The notes under the pieces are model-generated. The model was given only the letters and a program-made list of their open reading frames with translations, was not told the origin of the DNA and ran no database searches. From the NCBI GenBank assembly GCA_013205585.1, contig JABMML010000040.1:1-5891 (forward strand): DNA of 5,891 bases. The letters are read 5' to 3'. A program made the position numbers and the translations under genes. The DNA comes from Chitinophagaceae bacterium (GTDB lineage Bacteria; Bacteroidota; Bacteroidia; Chitinophagales; Chitinophagaceae). Within the stretch, counting starts at the first letter, position 1. Each line of letters starts with the position of its first letter. Positions 5,712-5,891 of this stretch are shown one piece after another.

Positions 5712-5872
5712 GCCTTTTCCACTAGATAATTGTCTTTTAAAATAATAATAATGTCCAATAAATTACCACTGCGTGAGGAAAACACCCCCTGAAATCGACT
5801 GAATTCGGTTGATTTCGGTTTTGTGAAAACATAACCCATTACAAATCAACGCCTTCATTTTCTCAAAAAATC
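5712..5872. other. Non-coding end region between abiE promoter and putative att site
   Basis: I see no gene in these 160 bases. The region is more GC-containing than the rest after 5768. It holds a 26-base imperfect palindrome centred on GAATTC (5791-5816), a repeated TTCGGTT (5804-5810, 5814-5820), a GTTGATTT (5808-5815) repeated inverted as AAATCAAC (5843-5850), and a CATAACCC (5830-5837) that recurs at 5875-5882 within the tRNA-like sequence. Such short repeats next to an att core could be recombinase or excisionase arm sites. Confidence 0.5.
5789..5818. repeat. Imperfect palindrome near the island end
   Basis: The segment 5791-5816 is symmetric about GAA/TTC: 11 of 13 pairs are Watson-Crick and the other two are G-T; 5789/5818 extends the stem. 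On the plus strand it is followed by TTTTG, so it could be a weak terminator that insulates the island from outside transcription. Otherwise it may be an integration-protein site. Confidence 0.4.
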
Positions 5873-5891
5873 TTCATAACCCTGAGGTCCC
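5873..5891 (+). mobile_element. tRNA 3'-half remnant (tRNA-Met-like), putative attachment site at island end
   Basis: The final 19 bases fit a tRNA from the anticodon loop onward: loop TTCATAA (5873-5879, anticodon CAT), 3' anticodon stem CCCTG (5880-5884), 5-base variable loop AGGTC (5885-5889), then the CC that opens the T stem. The bases just before the loop (AAATC) do not pair with CCCTG, so the 5' half is absent. Tyrosine integrases often cross over in the anticodon loop and leave such a 3' fragment at the far end of the element. The window stops before the T loop, so the assignment depends on 19 bases. Confidence 0.55.

Noticed and set aside
5353..5745. Rightward open frame of 130 codons with hydrophobic stretches
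   Set aside because: It is antisense to abiEi and runs through its operator and promoter; its hydrophobicity reflects the complementary codons.

Overview
The window is strongly AT-rich and reads as Bacteroidota DNA, most likely from a Flavobacteriia-, Cytophagia- or Sphingobacteriia-type genome. Two promoters match the Bacteroidota -33 TTG / -7 TAnnTTTG pattern, no start codon has a convincing Shine-Dalgarno sequence, and the proteins have the Lys/Asn/Ile-rich composition typical of that phylum. It looks like most or all of a small integrated mobile island that carries a type IV toxin-antitoxin (AbiE) pair.

Positions 1-2283 (minus strand) hold a tightly packed four-gene operon. In order of transcription it encodes a 116-aa zinc-finger protein, a 101-aa proline-rich single-pass membrane protein, a 126-aa winged-helix/excisionase-like protein, and a tyrosine recombinase whose last residues lie beyond the left edge. 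Two junctions are 4-base ATGA overlaps and the third gap is 18 bases, so the genes are very probably co-transcribed and translationally coupled. Positions 2284-2456 form a divergent control region with a promoter on each strand and several short perfect palindromes. From there a 340-aa protein with a MerR-like DNA-binding domain is read rightwards. It is the natural candidate for the switch protein of the recombination operon.

Positions 3480-3793 are non-coding. They hold a strong bidirectional terminator at the end of the regulator gene, followed by an AT-rich patch with repeated ATTAATTAC words and inverted repeats.

Positions 3794-5630 (minus strand) hold abiEi-abiEii: a DNA-binding AbiEi-family antitoxin and an AbiEii nucleotidyltransferase toxin, overlapping by 26 bases. 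The leader contains a good Bacteroidota promoter followed by four half-sites arranged as two nested palindromes with exactly the same centre. This is very probably the autoregulatory operator.

The last 19 bases (5873-5891) look like the 3' half of a CAT-anticodon tRNA (tRNA-Met-like), beginning at the anticodon loop and with no 5' half before it. This is the expected remnant at one end of an element integrated into a tRNA gene. If the other attachment site lies just left of the recombinase, the island would be only about 6 kb, made of integration genes, one regulator and a TA pair. That boundary cannot be seen here.
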